Positions 7,252 to 10,896 of a stretch of 10,896 nt of DNA are shown one piece after another. The notes beneath the pieces are model-generated. The model made no database searches. It worked only from the letters and a program-made list of their open reading frames with translations, and was not told the origin of the DNA. A program made the position numbers and the translations under genes. Every line of letters begins with the position of its first letter. Within the stretch, counting starts at the first letter, position 1. The stretch comes from Fusobacteriota bacterium (GTDB lineage Bacteria; Fusobacteriota; Fusobacteriia; JAPLKR01), in the NCBI GenBank assembly GCA_026387965.1, contig JAPLKR010000114.1, positions 1-10,896 on the forward strand, written 5' to 3'.

Positions 7252-7277
7252 TAAAGAAAAGGGAAGCTCGCTCCCCT
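7252..7277 (-). terminator. Terminator after ptsH
   Basis: As minus-strand RNA this forms a seven-base-pair stem (AGGGGAG with CUUCCCU, one G-U pair) around a CGAG tetraloop, followed by a UUUUCUUU tract. Arms are at 7271-7277 and 7260-7266. It begins seven bases after the ptsH stop. It probably ends or attenuates the ptsH message and so lowers transcription into pepD-kdsD. Confidence 0.8.
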
Positions 7278-7283
7278 GATCTT

Positions 7284-7532
7284 TTAGTCCATAATTGATA
7301 AAAATTCAGCAACTTTTTCAACCGCTATTGCATCTTCAGAAGTAACTGTTACATTACTTCCTTTTTTTATTGCTAAAGTTTGCATTTTGAAAAGACTTCT
7401 TGCACTTGCTGATTTTCCAGCATTAGTTATTGTAACATCTGCTTCGAACTCTTTCGCAATTTTTACAAGTTGTGAAGCCGGTCTTACGTGAAGTCCATTT
7501 TCTGCTACGATGGTTACTGTTTTTTCTGTCAT
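7284..7532 (-). CDS. ptsH: Phosphocarrier protein HPr
   Basis: HPr carries the phosphoryl group from phosphoenolpyruvate via enzyme I to the sugar-specific IIA proteins of the PTS. At 82 residues it is slightly short for the family (85-88). The active-site histidine is H15 in NGLHVRPAS with R17 beside it. S46, the site phosphorylated by HPr kinase in many Gram-positive and some Gram-negative bacteria, is present in ARSLFKM. The GKSASARSLFKMQTL stretch resembles the enterobacterial form more than the Bacillus form (KSIMGVM), so regulation at S46 cannot be assumed. The start has AGGAGG five bases upstream. Its own promoter and terminator make ptsH a single-gene unit; no enzyme I gene lies next to it in this window. 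Confidence 0.96.
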   Translation of the reverse strand: MTEKTVTIVAENGLHVRPASQLVKIAKEFEADVTITNAGKSASARSLFKMQTLAIKKGSNVTVTSEDAIAVEKVAEFLSIMD

Positions 7533-7558
7533 TATTCCTCCTGAGGCGTTCCAAATAA

Positions 7559-7574
7559 ACTCAACTCAACTCAA
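7559..7574. repeat. Three tandem copies of a CTCAA pentamer
   Basis: ACTCAACTCAACTCAA, three copies of a five-base unit, lies in the predicted 5' leader of ptsH about 27-42 bases before its start codon. It is short and may be chance. A copy-number change would alter leader length without touching the ribosome site. Confidence 0.5.
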
Positions 7575-7588
7575 TTAAATTTTAATTA

Positions 7589-7617
7589 ATTGTATCACAT
7601 TTACTAAGAACTTTCAA
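7589..7617 (-). promoter_or_regulatory. Promoter of ptsH
   Basis: On the minus strand TTGAAA (7612-7617) and TACAAT (7589-7594) are separated by 17 bases. The -35 overlaps the last codons of the radical SAM gene. The predicted start near 7582 gives a leader of about 50 bases containing the CTCAA repeat and a strong AGGAGG site. No catabolite-response-like operator is evident. Confidence 0.7.
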
Positions 7618-9325
7618 CTAAAATTTTATAGTTCGCTTTATGTGTTTTCTCCCGTTTTCCATAATCAATCGCAATAAATACTGGGCGACTATATACATTA
7701 TTTTCATTTAATTTAAAAGAGTCAAAATAATATATACTTATATTTTTCTGAAACTGTTCCTTTTTTTCACCGTGATAGTGTGGAAATGCTTCCCATATCG
7801 CATCAACATTATTAGCATAAAAAATTGAGACGCGATCTTTTTCTTGTGGTTTTAAATAGAGAAAAAATTCCAATTTTCCTTTTTCACGACCTAAGCAGAG
7901 ATAGTCTAGATAAAGAAGTTTTTCAAAGTGTTCTCTTGCCTCAGAACTAGTTTCTTTGTCAAAAAAACATGTATGAAGCAACTTAATGATCGCTTGAAAA
8001 GGCACATTTTTATCTAGACCGAGCATTTTTTTTATGTTTAAGCTTAAATTAAAAAAAGCATCAAATGCAGTGGGAAAAAGTTTCACATACTCTTGAATTG
8101 CAAGGGAGAATTTTTTACTATTATAGTACCTTTCCACGCACTCCTCAAACCATTTCAAGGCTGATATTTCATGAAAATTTAGCCATTTTGTCTGCAACAC
8201 CTCATACGGTGCATAGGGCGTATAAATAATTTCGTACTTATCTGATTTAATCTCAATTTCACTACCTTTTAGAACCTTTAAAAACCCAATTTGAAGCGCA
8301 TCTGGTCTTAGTTGAAATATATCATTAAAACTCTTTTTAAAACTCTCCATCCCTTCATAGGGGAGTCCTACTATGAGATCTAGGTGAAGGTGCATGTTTC
8401 CCATACTTTGAAGCTCTTTAACATTTTCATAGAGCTTATCAAGCTTCGTTACTCGCGATATCTCTTTCATTGTTTCAGAATTAGTAGTTTGTACCCCTAT
8501 TTCAAATTGAAAACGATTTTTTGGTGTTGTGGCTAAAAATTCCATCCACTCCTGAGTAAGTAGGTCTGCACATATTTCAAAATGAAAAAGTGTCTCTCCA
8601 CCATCTTCTTTTAAATACCTTAAGAGCTCCAGACTACGCGGATGTGCATTAAAAGTTCTATCCACAAATTTTACCAATTTAACTTTTTTTTCAATTAAAT
8701 AGGAGAGTTCACTTTTGGCCAACTCTATATCTCGACATCTAACACCTCTAAATGTTGAGGATAAGCAGTATGAGCAACTAAATGGACACCCTCTTGAAAA
8801 CTCATAATAAATAATTCTCTCCATGGCTAAATCACTCGCTTTATAAGGGAATTTCACCTGATTAAAGTCTGAAACTGTTGCGTAGCTTCCCTGTATTTTC
8901 TCTTTTGAATAGACGCTCTCATGACGACACACTCTCCCCGTTTTTATAGCCTCCAAAAGTGCAGGAAAAGCCTCTTCCCCCTCACCTGACACGACATAAT
9001 CCACCCAAGACATTTGCGCGAGTAGCTCGAGAATATGAAAACTAACCTCAGGCCCACCCAGTACAAGCACAGCCTCTTTTTTTACCAATTTTATCATTTG
9101 AGAAAGTTTTATGACACTCTCAATATTCCAAATGTAGCATGAAAACCCTATCACATCAAAATCATGTTCTAAAATATTTGAAAGAATTACTTGAAGTGGT
9201 TGGTTGATAGTGTATTCTAATACTTTAGTTTCTGGCCCTACTACCTCTCTTAAATAGTATGACGCTAAATTGATATGCACGGATTTTGAATTTATTCCAA
9301 CTAACAATATCTTTAATTTACTCAT
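7604..9325 (-). CDS. B12-binding domain radical SAM protein, DUF4080-type
   Basis: A 573-residue enzyme of the cobalamin-binding radical SAM class. Residues 1 to about 130 form a B12-binding-type Rossmann domain (KILLVGIN, DVIGFSCYIWN, VLGGPEVSF, YVVSGEGEEAF). It lacks the DxHxxG motif, as members of this class often do. The radical SAM core follows, with the iron-sulphur motif CPFSCSYC (C180, C184, C187) and downstream FVDRTFN, FEI and QTTNSETM segments. The C-terminal 200 residues match the layout of DUF4080 proteins seen in anaerobic Bacillota and Fusobacteriota. The reaction and substrate are unknown; methylation or another radical modification is possible. Its ATG overlaps the end of acpH by eight bases (ATGAGTAA), indicating translational coupling. 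The ribosome site is weak (AGAAG), as expected for a coupled gene. Confidence 0.88.
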   Translation of the reverse strand: MSKLKILLVGINSKSVHINLASYYLREVVGPETKVLEYTINQPLQVILSNILEHDFDVIGFSCYIWNIESVIKLSQMIKLVKKEAVLVLGGPEVSFHILELLAQMSWVDYVVSGEGEEAFPALLEAIKTGRVCRHESVYSKEKIQGSYATVSDFNQVKFPYKASDLAMERIIYYEFSRGCPFSCSYCLSSTFRGVRCRDIELAKSELSYLIEKKVKLVKFVDRTFNAHPRSLELLRYLKEDGGETLFHFEICADLLTQEWMEFLATTPKNRFQFEIGVQTTNSETMKEISRVTKLDKLYENVKELQSMGNMHLHLDLIVGLPYEGMESFKKSFNDIFQLRPDALQIGFLKVLKGSEIEIKSDKYEIIYTPYAPYEVLQTKWLNFHEISALKWFEECVERYYNSKKFSLAIQEYVKLFPTAFDAFFNLSLNIKKMLGLDKNVPFQAIIKLLHTCFFDKETSSEAREHFEKLLYLDYLCLGREKGKLEFFLYLKPQEKDRVSIFYANNVDAIWEAFPHYHGEKKEQFQKNISIYYFDSFKLNENNVYSRPVFIAIDYGKREKTHKANYKILVESS

Positions 9326-9890
9326 CTTCTAGTACCTTCATCTCCTCCATAAATTGAAAAAAAAGTGCCTCAAACTTCTGATAATAAAGTTTTATATCTT
9401 CGAAGGCTATTTCTAACCCCTGTGCTTTTGGACTGCGTCTCACGATGCTGTTTAAAAGCTCTTGAATATTGATAAGCTCTAAATTCTGCATAAAGAAATT
9501 ATCCCTTTTCATATAATTAAAGACTCTTTTGAAATCTTGTGTGAAATAATCACTGCACTGTTCAATTTTCTCATAACACATTGCGGAAAACATTTTTAGG
9601 GGCATCGGGTGAAATTTATTAAAATATATGGCTAAAAAATGATCTAATAAAATATCTACAACTACCCCTTTATAGTGACCTATTCTAGGAGAAAAGAGTT
9701 TTTTCATCTCTAAAAAACTCTTTGTAGAATCACATATTCTATCAATCGTTCTATGCCTTCTTACTCCCTCTTGAATGAGAATAGGGAGTGTACTTTTACG
9801 CATATCGCCTTTTACAAAATCACCCATAATGTTTCCACAAAGTACTTCTGCTTCTGTATGTGAAAAAAAGGCGTGCCCTAAAAAATTCAT
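9318..9890 (-). CDS. acpH: Acyl carrier protein phosphodiesterase (AcpH, DUF479)
   Basis: AcpH hydrolyses holo-ACP to apo-ACP and 4'-phosphopantetheine in the cytoplasm. The 190-residue length (E. coli 193) and conserved positions fit: MNFLGH at the start (N2, H6), the GN-x(3)-D pattern (G19, N20, D24), the GVRRHRTID block (H46, R47, D50) and VDILLDHFLA (D79, D83, H84). The middle and end are helical as in the family. The start is supported by AAAGGA six bases upstream. It is the first gene of a two-gene unit with the radical SAM protein, overlapping by eight bases. The pairing does not by itself show a shared pathway; an ACP- or pantetheine-linked role for the partner is only a guess. Confidence 0.88.
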   Translation of the reverse strand: MNFLGHAFFSHTEAEVLCGNIMGDFVKGDMRKSTLPILIQEGVRRHRTIDRICDSTKSFLEMKKLFSPRIGHYKGVVVDILLDHFLAIYFNKFHPMPLKMFSAMCYEKIEQCSDYFTQDFKRVFNYMKRDNFFMQNLELINIQELLNSIVRRSPKAQGLEIAFEDIKLYYQKFEALFFQFMEEMKVLEDE

Positions 9891-10034
9891 ACTCTATCCT
9901 TTCTTAAAAACTTTACTTTACCAATCACAGGGGGCATTCAAATCACTTGATTCTTTCACCACATACAAGTTGGTGAAACATATAGTAAATGTATATTTTT
10001 ACTCGCCATAATACTCACTTAACTCTATCATCAT
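9891..10034. other. Intergenic region upstream of acpH
   Basis: A gene-free stretch between acpH and the small minus-strand ORF. It contains the acpH ribosome site and the inverted repeat at 9954-9978. I could not find a convincing -35/-10 pair for acpH; candidates such as TTGAAT and TTTACT lack a good partner. No tRNA, riboswitch or terminator is evident. Confidence 0.5.
9954..9978. repeat. Inverted repeat upstream of acpH, possible operator
   Basis: TTTCACCA (9954-9961) and TGGTGAAA (9971-9978) are perfect eight-base inverted arms around a nine-base spacer. The site lies 64-88 bases upstream of the acpH start. Size and symmetry suit a dimeric repressor site or a leader hairpin; there is no U-run on either side for a terminator. 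No regulator gene is next to it. Confidence 0.5.
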
Positions 10035-10208
10035 TCAAGGTTTACTTCGCCATTGTATAAAACACAATAAACAGCCACTAACAAAGCACTCATGCCGTTG
10101 CGCATCAATCGGAATTATTTTCGCCGCTTTAATAGCTGTAAATATCCCTAAAATTAACCCTACCAAATCTGAAGCCCATATAGAAAGTGAACAGAAAAAG
10201 TGACTCAT
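10035..10208 (-). CDS. Small membrane-like ORF of 57 residues, possibly a truncated gene remnant
   Basis: An intact minus-strand frame begins MSHFFCSLSIWASDLVGL and ends CFIQWRSKP. Residues about 15-33 (DLVGLILGIFTAIKAAKII) could form one membrane helix, followed by a polar PIDAQRHECF segment and a cysteine-containing hydrophobic end. There is no ribosome site at the ATG, and its first codons overlap decayed IS3 orfA sequence on the other strand. I therefore suspect the 3' part of a longer gene interrupted by the IS. Several GCG, CCG and CGG codons are unusual beside its AT-rich neighbours. I do not recognise the family. The opposite strand is also open here, so a chance frame is possible. 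Confidence 0.3.
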   Translation of the reverse strand: MSHFFCSLSIWASDLVGLILGIFTAIKAAKIIPIDAQRHECFVSGCLLCFIQWRSKP

Positions 10209-10345
10209 TTAAATAGTTAGAAAATTTATTACCCTTAGAAAAAGAGCTATTAGAGGTCAAAAAACGCAATAAACAACTAAAAATGGAAAATGATATACTA
10301 AAGCAAGCAGCGCTGATAATAGAAAATAAATGTAATAAGTCGTAA
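10175..10345 (+). pseudogene. IS3-family orfA remnant
   Basis: The C-terminal part of an IS3-family OrfA is readable on the plus strand: LEKELLEVKKRNKQLKMEN followed by DILKQAALIIENK, ending at TAA 10343-10345. This is the typical leucine-zipper end of OrfA. Upstream the frame is interrupted at least twice by TAG, and the helix-turn-helix N-terminus is not recognisable, so the left end of the element cannot be placed. The end overlaps the start region of orfB in a different frame, as expected for the family. Confidence 0.7.
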
Positions 10346-10896
10346 TAGCAATAAATATTCGATATCAGCAATGTGTAAAATATTACAAGTCCCAAGAAGT
10401 AGTTATTACTATGAAAGCAAGCTTGAAATTCCGGATGAAACAATTCTAAAAGAATTAATATAGAAATTTTTTAGAAATAGCAGAAAAAATTATGGCACAA
10501 GGAAAATCATGCAAGAACTGATGATTCATAACCATCAAATATCCCGAAGAAAAATTGGGCGAATATTGCAAGAATTAGGCAACGTTTCCAATTATATGAA
10601 AGCACATTACAAAAATAAAAAATCAAAGTGCAATGAAGAAACAGTAGAAAATATAGTATATTGAGAGTTTTATGATCGCGAAGAATATGATGTAGCTATT
10701 AGCGATTTAACTTATGTTCGAGTAAATGGAAAATAGCATTATATCTACCTAATCGTAGATTTGTTTAATAGAGAAATCATAGGTCATAGTGCTGAAGTAC
10801 ACAAGAATACTAATCTGTTACTTGAAGCTTTTAGCAGTATTCAAGTCTCATTAAAAAAAATCACACTTTATTATACTGATAGGGGTAGTGAATTCA
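10335..10896 (+). pseudogene. IS3-family orfB transposase, inactivated and cut by the window edge
   Basis: One continuous plus-strand frame encodes most of an IS3-family transposase, beginning NKYSISAMCKILQVPRSSYY. It continues with KNYGTRKIMQEL (the HTH_21-like region) and the catalytic core: AISDLTYVRV with the first aspartate at 10704 and YTDRGSEF with the second at 10878. The final glutamate lies outside the window. In-frame stops occur at 10461 (TAG), 10662 (TGA) and 10734 (TAG). The last replaces the near-invariant tryptophan of the GKW-HYI motif, and the TGA falls where an arginine is common. There is no frameshift inside the visible part, so decay has been by substitution. The orfA end and ISAMCK start resemble IS150-group elements. 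It cannot transpose by its own product. Confidence 0.85.

Noticed and set aside
10129-10443. 104-residue frame on the minus strand rich in Phe, Tyr and Ser.
   Set aside because: It lies antisense to recognisable IS3 orfA and orfB coding sequence and looks like a shadow frame.
10461-10736. Possible stop-codon reassignment, because TAG and TGA interrupt conserved transposase positions.
   Set aside because: Intact genes in the window have no internal TAG or TGA and several end with TAG, so IS decay is the simpler explanation.

Overview
The window is low-GC bacterial DNA with short intergenic gaps, strong Shine-Dalgarno sites and many A/T-flanked hairpin terminators. Two metabolic markers point in different directions. 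A PatA-like plus DapL-like pair suggests the acetylated branch of diaminopimelate/lysine synthesis, best known in Bacillota. A full-length KdsD (arabinose-5-phosphate isomerase, KDO pathway) suggests a Gram-negative envelope. With a ptsH, a PepD dipeptidase and a DUF4080-type radical SAM enzyme, a low-GC Gram-negative anaerobe such as a member of Fusobacteriota fits. This taxonomic placement is inference, not something the sequence proves.

Layout, left to right. (1) 1-1985, minus strand: dapL-like M20 deacetylase overlapping a patA-like aminotransferase that runs off the left edge. (2) 2050-2730, minus: a UPF0173 metallo-beta-lactamase-fold hydrolase with a near-ideal promoter and its own terminator. 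(3) 2868-3605, minus: an unrecognised 245-residue cytoplasmic protein as a single-gene unit. It is divergent from (4) 3725-4383, plus: a secreted Bax-like glucosaminidase broken by a frameshift. (5) 4382-4417: a bidirectional terminator shared by that gene and by the minus-strand cluster coming from the right. (6) 7532 down to about 4433, minus: ptsH (HPr), a terminator, pepD, kdsD, then a decayed gene fossil directly after kdsD. (7) 9890 down to 7604, minus: acpH overlapping a B12-binding/radical SAM protein. (8) 9891-10896: an intergenic stretch with an inverted repeat, a small minus-strand ORF or gene remnant, and an IS3-family transposase on the plus strand inactivated by point mutations and cut by the right edge.

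Most intact genes are ordinary housekeeping functions: cell-wall precursor and lysine supply, sugar phosphotransfer, dipeptide hydrolysis, LPS inner-core sugar synthesis and acyl-carrier-protein turnover. The notable theme is decay: a frameshifted wall hydrolase, a gene fossil after kdsD, a small remnant next to the IS, and an IS whose three stop codons can each be explained by one C-to-T-type change. I see no CRISPR array, no rRNA or tRNA gene, and no convincing new defence or biosynthetic system. The least explained items are the orphan 245-residue protein and the acpH/radical SAM pair.
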